Source: Roseomonas aeriglobus | Lineage (GTDB): Bacteria > Pseudomonadota > Alphaproteobacteria > Sphingomonadales > Sphingomonadaceae | Length of the DNA stretch: 64,000 nt | Reading direction: 5' to 3' | Assembly: GCA_016937575.1 (NCBI GenBank) | Contig: JAFHKN010000002.1 | Span: 3,593,001-3,657,000 of the forward strand | Part shown: piece after piece, positions 8,998-18,496 of the stretch | Layout: each line of letters starts with the position of its first letter | Numbering within the stretch: position 1 is the first letter of the stretch | Notes under the pieces: generated by a model | The model's database searches: none | What the model was told of the DNA's origin: nothing | The model's input: only the letters and a program-made list of their open reading frames with translations | Program-made: the position numbers and the translations under genes

Positions 8998-9600
8998 ATG
9001 CGCGCAGCAATGGCGGCAGGAATATTGCTCGGCCTGACCGGTTGCGGCCCGAACGCGACGCCGGCGGCGCGGACCGACAGCGTCGCAGTGCAGCCCAGCC
9101 CGGCCGCGTCGCCCGCTCCCCCAACGCCCACCCCGATTGCGACGGCGCCGTCGATTGTCGTCGCGATCGATGGAGAAGGCTTGCGGCTGGTCGATCCGGA
9201 CACCGGCCGCACCCGCCCGGTCGCCTTCGGCACGCCGCGGAGTCAGACGCTGAACGCGCTTGCCGCCCGGGGAACGGCGGAGACGGGCACGAACACGGAA
9301 TGCGGTGCCGGGCCGCTGGCGTGGGTACGCTATCGCGATGGTCTTACGTTGCAGTTCCAGGACGATCGCTTTGCCGGCTGGTCGGTCGATGGAACCGCCA
9401 AGGGCAAGATAACGACACTGGCGGGGATCGGTCCGGGTTCGTCGCGTGCAGCGCTCGAATCGGCCTATGCGATCACGCTGCCCGACAGCACATTGGGAAT
9501 CGAATTCGCGGCGGGCGACATGGGCGGCCTGCTCGACGGCGCCGGTAAGGATGCGAAGATCACCGATCTGTGGGCCGGCGTGACCTGTATGTTCCGCTGA
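8998..9600 (+). CDS. Putative lipoprotein of unknown function
   Basis: A 200-residue protein starting MRAAMAAGILLGLTGCGPNA: a short hydrophobic stretch with the lipobox LTGC, so lipidation at Cys is predicted, followed by an Ala/Pro/Thr linker (about 20-50). The rest (GLRLVDPDTGRTRPVAFG, then LTTLAGIGPGSSRAALESAY) resembles a small periplasmic sensor or carrier fold, but I do not recognise the family. The start at 8998 is supported by AGAGGAGG 7 bases upstream; a longer frame from 8896 would read through the flagellin terminator and is unlikely. Confidence 0.75.
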   Translation: MRAAMAAGILLGLTGCGPNATPAARTDSVAVQPSPAASPAPPTPTPIATAPSIVVAIDGEGLRLVDPDTGRTRPVAFGTPRSQTLNALAARGTAETGTNTECGAGPLAWVRYRDGLTLQFQDDRFAGWSVDGTAKGKITTLAGIGPGSSRAALESAYAITLPDSTLGIEFAAGDMGGLLDGAGKDAKITDLWAGVTCMFR

Positions 9601-9627
9601 TACCGAGCGGACACATCCAAAGGCGCA

Positions 9628-9658
9628 TCGGGCCGCCGACGATTCGCCGACGGCCCGA
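9628..9658. terminator. Possible bidirectional terminator between convergent genes
   Basis: An 8-bp inverted repeat TCGGGCCG/CGGCCCGA around a 15-base loop that can itself fold. It sits in the 73-base gap between two converging genes. No clear T-run follows on either strand, so termination is only suggested. Confidence 0.4.
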
Positions 9659-9673
9659 CTCTGTTCGACAGAC

Positions 9674-11416
9674 TTACTTCGCGCCGTAGCCGTTATACAG
9701 CAGTCCGAAGAAGTCGCCCTTGTTCCACCTGGGCCGCTCCGCGCCGTCGGCGATCTCGCGCGCGATGGCGTAGTTCACATCGACGAAGCGCACGCCCTGG
9801 CTCCAGTCGAGCGCCGGCATCTGCCAGACCTCGTCGCTGGGCTTGTGATAGTGGTTCTTGAAGAAGTCATCGACCGCGGCCTTGCCCGGGCCTGCCTGGC
9901 CCGGCCACAGGAACACGCTCGGCACGCCCTGCTGGACGAAGCGATAATGGTCGCTGCGGGTGAACAGGCCCTGTTCCGGCATCGGGTCGGGCGAGAAGCC
10001 GACACCGATCGAGGCGGCCGCCTTGCGCACGATCGGGCCGAGCGTCGAGCGGTCGGCGCCGAAGGCGATCACATCCTCGAACTTGTAGGTGATGATTGGC
10101 ATGTCGAGGTTGACGTCGGCCACCATTGCGTTCTTCGGCACGGTCGGGTTGTTGGCGAAATACTCAGCACCGACCAGGCCCTTTTCCTCGGCAGTGACCG
10201 CCAGGAACAGGATCGAGCGCTTGGGCGGCTGGCCGCTCGCCTTGAACTTCTTGGCTTCCTCGATCAGCGACGCGATGCCGACGGCATTGTCCTCGGCGCC
10301 GTTGTAGATGGTGTCGCCGTTGACCGCACGGCCGACGCCGACATGGTCGAGGTGGGCCGACAGGACGACATATTCATCCTTCAGCTTCGGGTCGCTGCCT
10401 GGCAGCAGGCCGACGACGTTCGAGCTCGGCAGCGGCGTCCATTCGGTGTTGATCGCGGCCGAGATCCTACCCGGCAGCGCAGTCGCCTTGAAGCGCGTTT
10501 CGGCCGATTCAGCCCCCTTCACGACGTCCGCCCAGGCGAGCTTGCTGCCCGTGAACAACGTCTGGGCAAAGGCTTGGCTGATCATGCCGAGACCCGGTGC
10601 CTGCGGCGCAGGATCGAAACCGACCCCGTTCCTTTCCCACGTTACGCGCGGCGACTTATATCCCTGCGCCAGACGCGGGAATACGGCGTTCTTCGCCGAT
10701 CCGTTCGGCTCGATAATCAGCACGCCGGCGGCACCCTTGGCCGCGGCGATCGCGCGCTTGGTCGCGGTGCTGCCGAAGTGCGCGCGAAGTTCCGGGTGCA
10801 GGCTTTCGGGCGCGCCACCGAAGATCAACACGATCTTGCCCTTCACGTCGACGCCCGCATAGTCGTCGCGCTTGATGCCCGGCTCGACGATGCCGAAGCC
10901 GGCGAACACGATGCCGCCGTCGACCTTGGTCGCCGGGTTCGCGGGATTGGTGCCGGGGATGTAATCCTTGCCGAACGTCATCGGCACCGCCGCACCCTTG
11001 GCCGGCTGGTAGCTGAAGCGGCCTTCGTCCTTTGCGGTGACGGTGATCAACGGCACCTTCTGCAGATAGCTGCCCTCGTCGCCCATCGGGCGCAGGCCCG
11101 CGGCGTAGAATTGCGATGCGACGTACTGCGCGGCGATGTCATACTCCGGGCTGCCCGCATCGCGGCCCTTCATCGCATCCGACGCCAGGAACATGACGTG
11201 CGCCTTCATCGCGGCTTCGGCCGGCGGCAGCGCGGCGTTGGTGACGGCGTTCCGGGCTGCCATATCGACGACCGGGGCGGCTGCCGGAGCCGCGGTGCTG
11301 GCCGGGGCGGGTCCCGGGGTGGGCGCGGCCGGGGCGGCCGGCGCGGTCTGCGCAGCGGCAGGAAGTGCGAGCACGATCGAGAGCGCCACGGAGGTCGCGA
11401 GACGGTATTTGGCCAA
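9674..11416 (-). CDS. Secreted M28-family metallopeptidase
   Basis: A 580-residue protein with a Sec signal peptide (LSIVLALPAAAQ), an Ala/Pro-rich linker to about residue 50, a PA-type insert (about 150-270) and an M28 zinc peptidase domain. Visible metal and catalytic motifs are LSAHLDHVGVG (His and Asp ligands), GAEDNAVGIA (bridging Asp), TAEEKGLVGAEYF (Glu pair), VADVNLDMP and a late SDHYRFVQQGVP histidine. Such enzymes are di-zinc aminopeptidases acting outside the cytoplasm on peptides. Substrate cannot be told from sequence. It diverges from pepN. Confidence 0.9.
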   Translation of the reverse strand: MAKYRLATSVALSIVLALPAAAQTAPAAPAAPTPGPAPASTAAPAAAPVVDMAARNAVTNAALPPAEAAMKAHVMFLASDAMKGRDAGSPEYDIAAQYVASQFYAAGLRPMGDEGSYLQKVPLITVTAKDEGRFSYQPAKGAAVPMTFGKDYIPGTNPANPATKVDGGIVFAGFGIVEPGIKRDDYAGVDVKGKIVLIFGGAPESLHPELRAHFGSTATKRAIAAAKGAAGVLIIEPNGSAKNAVFPRLAQGYKSPRVTWERNGVGFDPAPQAPGLGMISQAFAQTLFTGSKLAWADVVKGAESAETRFKATALPGRISAAINTEWTPLPSSNVVGLLPGSDPKLKDEYVVLSAHLDHVGVGRAVNGDTIYNGAEDNAVGIASLIEEAKKFKASGQPPKRSILFLAVTAEEKGLVGAEYFANNPTVPKNAMVADVNLDMPIITYKFEDVIAFGADRSTLGPIVRKAAASIGVGFSPDPMPEQGLFTRSDHYRFVQQGVPSVFLWPGQAGPGKAAVDDFFKNHYHKPSDEVWQMPALDWSQGVRFVDVNYAIAREIADGAERPRWNKGDFFGLLYNGYGAK

Positions 11417-11514
11417 GGTTTGCAGGTCCTTTGGGAGAATTACGATGGCCCATGCGTAGCAACGTCATTCGCATCGGCGCAATTCGCAGGCTGTCAAATG
11501 CGCGCAAGGGGCAT

Positions 11515-14115
11515 ATGAACCGCATCATGGACGTCCAGAGCACCGCCGCCGCCGCCCCGCGTATCATTCGCCGCAGCGATTATCGCGCGCCCGACTGGCG
11601 GGTCGATACGATCGATCTGAACTTCGATCTCGATCCTGCGCAGACGCACGTGACCGCGGTGCTGAACGTCGTGCGGAACGGCGATCATGATCGTCCGCTG
11701 CGCCTCGACGGGGACGGCCTGAGCCCGCTGTCGGTTTCGGTCGACGGCGCCGCGATCAACGACTGGCGGCTAGAGGACGGAACATTGGTGGTGCCGCTGT
11801 CGGGCGACACCCATGCGATCGAGACCGTAGTCGAGATCGCGCCGGAGACGAATACGCAGCTGATGGGCCTGTATTCGAGCGGCGGGCTGCTTTGTACCCA
11901 ATGCGAGGCCGAGGGCTTCCGTCGCATCACCTTCTTCCCCGACCGTCCCGATGTGCTTGCGACCTACCGGGTCAGGATGACCGCGGACAAGGCGCGTTTC
12001 CCGGTGCTCCTGGCGAACGGCGATCCGGTCGGTTCGGGCGACCTCGACGACGGGCGGCATTGGGCGGAGTGGCACGATCCGTTCCCCAAGCCGAGCTACT
12101 TGTTCGCGCTGGTCGCGGGCGATCTGGTCGCCAACCGCTCGACGTTCGTCACGCGGTCGGGGCGCGAGGTGCAGCTGGGCATCTGGGTCCGCGCCGCCGA
12201 CCTGGCCAAGACCGACCACGCGCTCCAGGCGCTGGAGACGTCGATGCGCTGGGACGAGCGTGTCTATGGCCGCGAATATGACCTCGACGTGTTCAACATC
12301 GTCGCGGTCGACGATTTCAATTTCGGCGCGATGGAGAACAAGGGGCTGAACATCTTCAACAGCCGCTACATCCTCGCCGACCCCGACACCGCGACCGACT
12401 ATGATTATGACGGCATCGCTGCGGTCGTTGCGCACGAATATTTTCATAACTGGTCGGGCAACCGCATCACCTGCCGGGACTGGTTCCAGCTGTCGCTGAA
12501 GGAAGGCTTCACCGTCTACCGCGACCAGGGCTTCTCCGCCGACCAGGGCAGTGCGGCGGTCAAGCGGATCGAAGACGTGCGGGGCCTGCGCGCGGCGCAA
12601 TTCCCGGAGGATGCGGGCCCCCTCGCCCATCCCGTCCGCCCGGACGAATATATCGAGATTTCCAACTTCTACACCGCGACCATCTACAACAAGGGTGCCG
12701 AGCTCATCCGGATGATGGCGACGATCCTGGGGCCGGAACGGTTCCGGGCCGCCACCGACCTGTATTTCGACCGGTTCGACGGACAGGCCGCGACGTGCGA
12801 GGATTTCGTCGCGTGCATGGAGGAAGGCGGCGGCGTCGACCTCAGCCAGTTCCGGCTCTGGTATTCGCAGGCCGGCACGCCCCGCGTCACCGCACGACTG
12901 GCGCACAGCGGTGGCCGCGCGACCCTGCACCTGTCGCAGCGCGTGCCGCCGACGCCGGGCCAGCCCGACAAGCAGCCGATGGTCCTGCCGCTCAAGATCA
13001 AGCTGTTCGGCGGAGAGACGGGGACGGCGCTGACCGAGGAACAGCTGTTCCTGCTCGACAGCACCGAGGCGGAGATCGCGTTCGAAACCGTGCCGGAACG
13101 GCCGGTGCTGTCGATCAACCGCGGCTTTTCCGCGCCGGTCATCGTCGAAACCGACCGGACCGCGCAGGATCTCGCGTTCCTCAGCGCGCACGACGATGAT
13201 CCCTTCGCCCGCTACGAAGCGATGCAGCAGCTGATGCTCGATACGCTAGTCACCACCGTCGCGACCGGGCGGGGGAACACGCGCGCCGTCGTCGAAGCGG
13301 TACGCGGCACGCTGACCGATCCGGCACTCGACGCGGCGTTCATTGCGGAGGCGGTGTTGCTGCCGTCCGAAAGCTTCGTCGGCGACCAGATGGCAGTGGT
13401 CGATCCGGATGCGATCTATCACGCGCGCGAGGCGCTCAGGACCGAGCTCGGCCGTGCGCTCGAGGACGAATGGCGGGCCGCCTATGCCGCGTGCCAGTCG
13501 GCGTCCTTCGAATATTCGCCGTCCGCAAAGGGCCGCCGCCGGCTGCGGACCGTCGCGCTCGGCTATATCACCGCCGGCGGGGCCAGCGATGCGGCGGCCC
13601 TGGCGTTCGCGCAGTTCGAGACGGCGGACAATATGACCGACCGCCAGGGCGCGCTCGTGACGTTGGTCGGCGGTGGGTCGGACGAGCGGGAGGCGGCGCT
13701 CGACATCTTCTACAACCGCTACGCCGACAATCCGTTGGTGCTGGACAAATGGTTCCAGGTCCAGGCGCTGTCGACGCGTGACGATACCGTGCAGGTGGTC
13801 GAGGAGCTGGCGCGCCACCGCGACTTCACGCTTGCCAACCCCAACCGGGCGCGCGCGCTGGTCGGGGCGTTCGGGGTCAACCAGCGCGCGTTTCACGACG
13901 TATCGGGGCGCGGCTATCGCTTCTTGGCCGATCAGCTGATCGCGCTAGACAAGCTCAATCCGCAGACCGCAGCCAAGCTGCTGCCGCCGCTTGGCCGGTG
14001 GAAGCGGTTCGACGCTGGTCGCGCCAGCCTGATGCGCGGCGAACTGGAGCGGATATTGGCAACGCCGGGCCTGTCGAAGGATATGTTCGAACAGGCGTCG
14101 AAGAGCCTCGACTAG
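11515..14115 (+). CDS. pepN: Aminopeptidase N (M1 family)
   Basis: An 866-residue cytosolic aminopeptidase with the M1 hallmarks: the substrate-anchoring GAMEN (in NFGAMENKGLNIFNSRY) and the zinc site HEYFHNWSGNR followed 18 residues later by the third ligand Glu (LKEGF). The C-terminal armadillo-like domain is complete, and the length fits the Escherichia-type PepN. The start at 11515 is preferred because AAGGGG lies just upstream; the upstream frame from 11365 overlaps the divergent peptidase start and has no family support. A second ATG four codons in is possible. Confidence 0.95.
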   Translation: MNRIMDVQSTAAAAPRIIRRSDYRAPDWRVDTIDLNFDLDPAQTHVTAVLNVVRNGDHDRPLRLDGDGLSPLSVSVDGAAINDWRLEDGTLVVPLSGDTHAIETVVEIAPETNTQLMGLYSSGGLLCTQCEAEGFRRITFFPDRPDVLATYRVRMTADKARFPVLLANGDPVGSGDLDDGRHWAEWHDPFPKPSYLFALVAGDLVANRSTFVTRSGREVQLGIWVRAADLAKTDHALQALETSMRWDERVYGREYDLDVFNIVAVDDFNFGAMENKGLNIFNSRYILADPDTATDYDYDGIAAVVAHEYFHNWSGNRITCRDWFQLSLKEGFTVYRDQGFSADQGSAAVKRIEDVRGLRAAQFPEDAGPLAHPVRPDEYIEISNFYTATIYNKGAELIRMMATILGPERFRAATDLYFDRFDGQAATCEDFVACMEEGGGVDLSQFRLWYSQAGTPRVTARLAHSGGRATLHLSQRVPPTPGQPDKQPMVLPLKIKLFGGETGTALTEEQLFLLDSTEAEIAFETVPERPVLSINRGFSAPVIVETDRTAQDLAFLSAHDDDPFARYEAMQQLMLDTLVTTVATGRGNTRAVVEAVRGTLTDPALDAAFIAEAVLLPSESFVGDQMAVVDPDAIYHAREALRTELGRALEDEWRAAYAACQSASFEYSPSAKGRRRLRTVALGYITAGGASDAAALAFAQFETADNMTDRQGALVTLVGGGSDEREAALDIFYNRYADNPLVLDKWFQVQALSTRDDTVQVVEELARHRDFTLANPNRARALVGAFGVNQRAFHDVSGRGYRFLADQLIALDKLNPQTAAKLLPPLGRWKRFDAGRASLMRGELERILATPGLSKDMFEQASKSLD

Positions 14116-14187
14116 CGAGAGGGGCGAGACGCGGGTCGGCTGCCGGTGCGCTTGCGAACCCGCGCGAAACCGTGTTCGTCGCGCGCC

Positions 14188-15651
14188 ATGCGAGCCGTTC
14201 GCCCGACGCCCCTCCTGCTCCTGTTGACCGTTGTCCTGGTCGCGCTCGCGTTGCTGCGGCCGGTCGATCATGACGAAAGCCAATATGTCGCCGCGGCGAT
14301 GCTGACGGCGGACGGGTGGCTGCCGTATCGCGACTACGCCTATCTCCAGACGCCGCTCCAGCCCTTCGCCTTTGCGCCGCTCCTATGGGTGTTTGGCGCG
14401 TTCGCTTGGCCGGCGCTGCGAATCGCCAACGCGCTGCTCGGCGTGACGACGATCGCGGCGGGGTGGCGGGTAATGCGCGAGGGTGGAGTCGCGCCTGGTG
14501 TCGCAACGGTGAGCGCGGCGCTGTTCGCGGCGAGCGACATCCTGCTGTTTTCGGTCGGCACCGCGCGCAACGACGCCCTGCCCGCCGCGTTGCTGGCGGT
14601 TGCGCTGATCCCGATGCTGCGGGCGGAACGCGGGATGGGCACGCGGGGCGGTGCGGTGCTGGCCGGACTGCTGCTGGGCGCCGCGGCGTCAGCGAAACTG
14701 TCCTACGCGCTGCCGGCCGCAGCCTATGGGCTCTACGCGCTCGCCGTCCGGCGGCACCGTCCCCTCTGGGTCGCGCTCGGGGCCACACCCGCGGTTCTGC
14801 TGGTGGCGGGGCTGGCGGTGCTGGCGCCCGACGGTTTCCTGTTCGGCGTGCTGACGTTCCCGGCCGAGGCGCCAGCGGAATATTATACGGCGGCCGGGCG
14901 GGCGTCGAAGCTGTCGGTCGCGGCGAAGCTGGTCGATACGCTGAAGTTCCTGGCGCTCGGTCCGGCGTTGCTGGCACTGATTGCGATCGTCGGCCGCGCG
15001 CGGTCGCCCCATGCACAATCCCTCTCGGTGCGGGGCAGGGAACGACGATTGCTCGACCTGCTGATCGCCGCCGGGCTACTCGCCGCGCTGCTCCCGTCGC
15101 CGACGTGGCGGCAATATTTGTTGCCTATGCTGGTGCCGCTGTTCGTTCGGCTCGGATACATATGGCAGAGCCGGCCACCGGCGCGTGGCTGGCGGATCGC
15201 GGCGGTGGTCTTCGCCTGCGCCGGCCTTGCGCCGAGCGTCGAGGCACTCGCCAAAGGCGGTACGCTTGCCGAGGGCATGGCCGTGGCGCGGACGCTCGGT
15301 CACGCCCGCGGTGTCGCGACCTTGTCCCCGCAAACCCTGACCACCGCGCCCGATCGCCGTTTCGCGACCGGCCCCTTCTATTTTCGGAGCCGGACGCTGC
15401 TGGCGGTGGAGCAGGAACGCGCGCTGCATCTCGTCTCCCGGGCGCGGCTGGACGTCCTGTCGGCTGATCCGCCGGCCTTCGTGCTCGTCGGGGGGGAGGG
15501 TGCGTGGAGCAGCGGCGACGAGTCGCTCGACGCGGACCTCGAGCGCTGGGCGGTAGCGAACGGCTATCGGCTGGACCGGCGGATCAGCGCGCGTTTCCGC
15601 CTCTACGCGCGCACCGCCGCGCGCGCCGTGCCCTCGATGGCTCCGCGGTAA
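14188..15651 (+). CDS. Membrane glycosyltransferase, GT-C fold (family 39-like)
   Basis: A 487-residue polytopic protein with 9-11 predicted hydrophobic helices. The acidic DHDESQYV just after the first helix is the typical catalytic signature of GT-C transferases of the PMT/ArnT type, which use polyprenyl-phosphate sugars on the periplasmic side. The soluble C-terminal part (about 390-487) would face the periplasm. The start at 14188 puts the first helix right after a short basic N-terminus; an in-frame start at 14146 is possible. Its last 49 bases overlap a convergent glycosyltransferase gene. Donor and acceptor are unknown. Confidence 0.8.
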   Translation: MRAVRPTPLLLLLTVVLVALALLRPVDHDESQYVAAAMLTADGWLPYRDYAYLQTPLQPFAFAPLLWVFGAFAWPALRIANALLGVTTIAAGWRVMREGGVAPGVATVSAALFAASDILLFSVGTARNDALPAALLAVALIPMLRAERGMGTRGGAVLAGLLLGAAASAKLSYALPAAAYGLYALAVRRHRPLWVALGATPAVLLVAGLAVLAPDGFLFGVLTFPAEAPAEYYTAAGRASKLSVAAKLVDTLKFLALGPALLALIAIVGRARSPHAQSLSVRGRERRLLDLLIAAGLLAALLPSPTWRQYLLPMLVPLFVRLGYIWQSRPPARGWRIAAVVFACAGLAPSVEALAKGGTLAEGMAVARTLGHARGVATLSPQTLTTAPDRRFATGPFYFRSRTLLAVEQERALHLVSRARLDVLSADPPAFVLVGGEGAWSSGDESLDADLERWAVANGYRLDRRISARFRLYARTAARAVPSMAPR

Positions 15652-16787
15652 TAATCGACCAGTATCGCGGCATGGTCCTGATCGGTCCGGACCTTCACGG
15701 CGGCGTGGCGGCAGGCGGCGCGCAGGATTGCGGGGTCGCGGCGGAACAGTCGGCCGATCGCCGCGGCGCAGCTGCGGGCGTCGCGCGCGCGATAGGTTTC
15801 GGCGAAGGGCGCTTCGGCGATATCGGACGCACCGCCTTCGTCGGGGACGATCAGCGGCATTCCGCTCGCCACCGCTTCCAGCGCGACCAGGCCGAAGGGC
15901 TCGGCGTCGGATCCGTGGATCAGCGCATCGGCGCTCGCCATGATGCGCGCGAAGCGTAAGCGGTCGTAGACCGGGCGAAACAGGCGGATATGCGGGCTGT
16001 CCGCAACCTGCCGCGCAAGCTTCTGGTGATCGACGCCCTGGCCCAGCAGCACGAGCCCGACCGGAATCCGCTCGCCTGCGCGCTCGACCGCGTCGATGAT
16101 CGTCGGCCAGCGCTTTTCCGGGTGATGTCGTCCGACGCCCAGCAGCAGCTTCGCCTCGGGCGGCAGGCTGCACTGGGCGAGCAGCGCGGCGCGCAAGGCC
16201 TCGTCGCGCAGATCGGGCGAGAAATAGCCGCGATCGATGCCCAGCGGCATCGCGGCATCGACGTGCAGCCCGCGGCGCTCGTGACGCCGGGCGAGCTCGC
16301 CGCCGTTGGTCACGAACAGGTCGAACCGGTCAAGGAACCGGGCCATGTAGCGTGTATACCAGCTGCACCAGCGTTCGACCGTCGACGTTTCCGCGACGCC
16401 CTCCAGCCAGCGCACCGCATAGGCGCCCATATTGTCGTTGTGCGCGAAGAACACCTTCAGCGCTCGGCCCTGCCACTCGGCAACGATCCAGGCCGGGCGC
16501 CAGGGCGAGGAGACCTCGACGACATCGGGATCGAGCGCATCGAGCAGCCGGGTGATCGGCGCCGCGTCCCAGAACATGCCATAGCTGCGATCGAACGGCA
16601 GGCGGGGCGCCTTGACCCAATGGATCACGCCGCCGCCGGGACGTTCCTCGACCGCGTCCTCATAACCGGGCGCGATGACGATCAATTCGTGGCCCAGGTC
16701 GGCCAGAATGCCCATCTTGCGATCGAGATAGGTGCGGACACCGCCGCCGGTCGGCGAGTAGAATTCGTTGACGTCGACGATCCGCAC
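15603..16787 (-). CDS. Glycosyltransferase family 4 (GT-B fold)
   Basis: A 394-residue transferase. The N-terminus DVNEFYSPTGGGVRTYL is the glycine-rich acceptor-side loop of GT4 enzymes, and the C-terminal domain has LLGVGRHHPEKRW (Arg/Lys for the nucleotide phosphates) and the EPFGLVALEAVASGMPLIV segment with the ExFGLxxLEA nucleotide-sugar motif. It would transfer a sugar from a nucleotide donor in the cytoplasm. The gene is convergent with and overlaps the GT-C gene and follows the flippase/DUF2141 pair on the minus strand. Confidence 0.88.
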   Translation of the reverse strand: MRIVDVNEFYSPTGGGVRTYLDRKMGILADLGHELIVIAPGYEDAVEERPGGGVIHWVKAPRLPFDRSYGMFWDAAPITRLLDALDPDVVEVSSPWRPAWIVAEWQGRALKVFFAHNDNMGAYAVRWLEGVAETSTVERWCSWYTRYMARFLDRFDLFVTNGGELARRHERRGLHVDAAMPLGIDRGYFSPDLRDEALRAALLAQCSLPPEAKLLLGVGRHHPEKRWPTIIDAVERAGERIPVGLVLLGQGVDHQKLARQVADSPHIRLFRPVYDRLRFARIMASADALIHGSDAEPFGLVALEAVASGMPLIVPDEGGASDIAEAPFAETYRARDARSCAAAIGRLFRRDPAILRAACRHAAVKVRTDQDHAAILVDYYRGAIEGTARAAVRA

Positions 16788-16796
16788 GAGGCGCCG

Positions 16797-17309
16797 TCAG
16801 TCTTCGTGTGGAGCGAAGCCGGACAGGCCCCGCAGATATTGCGCGCGGATCGTCACCGGCGTGACGCCGCTGCCGATGGTGACCAGCGCCTGGTCGAGCT
16901 GCGGGCGGCTGCGGCCAAGCTTCGCCGCACCGACGAAGCCCGCGCCGTCGCGCCAGAAGTTGAATTTGTTCTTGCCGTCGCGGTCATGCGTGAAGAGCAA
17001 CGCATAGCGACCCGGGGCGGGCGCACGGATGCAGATCGTGACCGCGCCGCTGGCCGGGGTTTGCGCCCAGGCGCGTCGGAAGACCTTGCCCTCCTTCACC
17101 AGATCGGTGTCGTCCTTCAGGAAATCATTGGCGTTGGCGGGATAGAGTTCGAGTTTCAGCCGGCCGGTGCGGTCTTTCAGGCCGGTTACCGTCACCTGCA
17201 GCGCCGGTCCGCGGACGCCGGCGCAGCTGGCCGATTCCTCGATGACCTGCTGCGCGGCAGCGGGTGTCGCGAGTGAAAGGAGGGCGATGGCGGCAAACAA
17301 GCGGATCAT
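16797..17309 (-). CDS. Secreted DUF2141 domain protein
   Basis: A 170-residue protein with a clear signal peptide (MIRLFAAIALLSLATPAAAQ). The core VTVTGLKDRTGRLKLELYPA, then YALLFTHDRDGKNKFNFWRDGAGF matches the DUF2141 pattern as I know it (a small beta-sandwich, often exported). The start is fixed by a 4-base ATGA overlap with the upstream membrane protein gene; the longer frame reaching 18062 is a shadow of that gene. Function unknown; the context suggests a role around cell-envelope glycans or carotenoid-type lipids. Confidence 0.75.
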   Translation of the reverse strand: MIRLFAAIALLSLATPAAAQQVIEESASCAGVRGPALQVTVTGLKDRTGRLKLELYPANANDFLKDDTDLVKEGKVFRRAWAQTPASGAVTICIRAPAPGRYALLFTHDRDGKNKFNFWRDGAGFVGAAKLGRSRPQLDQALVTIGSGVTPVTIRAQYLRGLSGFAPHED

Positions 17310-18367
17310 GCGCGGTTCCGGACAAACAGACTGTGCACCCCGAACACGCCGATCAGCGCGACGTGGACGGCCAGGGTCAGCGCGGCGGTGAAGGCCATCA
17401 GGTCCGACAACGCTTCGCCTTGTCCAATCAATAGGATGGCGAAATTGGCGAAAAGAAGGTCCTTGTTCGGCACCAGCGGCAGACGCGACACCAGCAGGCG
17501 CGCCGCGGCCAGGAACAGCCACATGCCCAGCGCCACGTCGGGCATCGCAAAGGCCCAGGCGACCGCGATCATCAGCGACCCGAACGCGAGTCGCAGGCAG
17601 TGCATGTTGAACACCCACCACAGCATCCGCCGGGGCAGCGAGAAGACGCGGCGTGAAAAGATCAGGAACGGCAGCGAGATGGCGAGCGTAATGGCGGCCG
17701 AACCTGCCACCATCTTGAACATTTCGGGAGACAGAAGGTCGCGCGCGAACGGCAGCGACACGACGACCATCGCGAGCGTGATGAGGTTGCCGGCGACTGC
17801 AGACAGGATCGTCACGTCCTTCACCGCGCCGAACGGGGCGGCAACCATCTTCATTCGCGCGCGTGCCCAGACGTAGAAATAGGCATCGCCCGAATAGCCG
17901 ACGACGACCTCGTTCGCGATTCGCTTCTTGACCAATGCAACCAGCCCCGCCGCCGGCAGACCCCATAACCGGCGGAAGATCAGCCAGTCGAACGTGGGCG
18001 CGGACATGTAGAGCAGCGCGAAGGCGAGGTAGAAGGCCGGACTCGCCGGCACATGCCGCCACAGCGCCTGCAGCCCGTGGTCGAGCAATTCGCGCGCCAG
18101 CCCGGCCACCATCAACAGCGTCAGCGCGCCCGCCAGGATGACCGGCCAGCGGCTGCGGATCCGTTCGATCGGCACCAGCGCATCGACGTCGTCGGTGGGC
18201 GCCGCGGCTATGGCGGTGGCGGATTGGCGCGGCAGTTCGGGTGAACTCAAGATGGGATACTCGGCCCTGTAACTTCCGACGCTCGGCTTCGGCGCTGGAC
18301 GATATGATCGCCCGATCACACCGGAATTTTGCATGGCTGCAATAAACGGCAGTTTCGTGGCAGTCAC
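17306..18367 (-). CDS. Polytopic membrane protein, flippase-like (UPF0104/LPG synthase TM-like)
   Basis: A 353-residue protein with a 70-residue hydrophilic N-terminus and about 7-8 hydrophobic helices from residue 75 on. Motifs VGYSGDAYFYVWARARMKM and RLPLVPNKDLLFANFAILL, with the general layout, recall the lysylphosphatidylglycerol-synthase transmembrane/UPF0104 group, members of which are proposed lipid or glycolipid flippases. The start could be one of several; the long N-terminus suggests a later one may be used. Its stop overlaps the next gene (ATGA). Glycosyltransferases on both sides support a role in moving a lipid-linked sugar. Confidence 0.55.
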   Translation of the reverse strand: MTATKLPFIAAMQNSGVIGRSYRPAPKPSVGSYRAEYPILSSPELPRQSATAIAAAPTDDVDALVPIERIRSRWPVILAGALTLLMVAGLARELLDHGLQALWRHVPASPAFYLAFALLYMSAPTFDWLIFRRLWGLPAAGLVALVKKRIANEVVVGYSGDAYFYVWARARMKMVAAPFGAVKDVTILSAVAGNLITLAMVVVSLPFARDLLSPEMFKMVAGSAAITLAISLPFLIFSRRVFSLPRRMLWWVFNMHCLRLAFGSLMIAVAWAFAMPDVALGMWLFLAAARLLVSRLPLVPNKDLLFANFAILLIGQGEALSDLMAFTAALTLAVHVALIGVFGVHSLFVRNRA

Positions 18368-18402
18368 CCAGTTACGTTAGCCTGCTTGCAAATTCGCCGT
18401 CA

Positions 18403-18427
18403 CGGCGCGGCGCGGCGCGGCGCGGCG
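18403..18427. repeat. Pentanucleotide tandem repeat (CGGCG)5
   Basis: Five perfect copies of CGGCG in a row, 70 bases before the start of the plus-strand glycosyltransferase, within the divergent intergenic region. Unit number could vary by slippage. Confidence 0.8.
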
Positions 18428-18496
18428 TCGAAGGGCGACGCCTGTCGTATTTGTCCGCCTTGTCTTCCCGCGCCGGGCGGGTAGGAGGCGCGCGCG

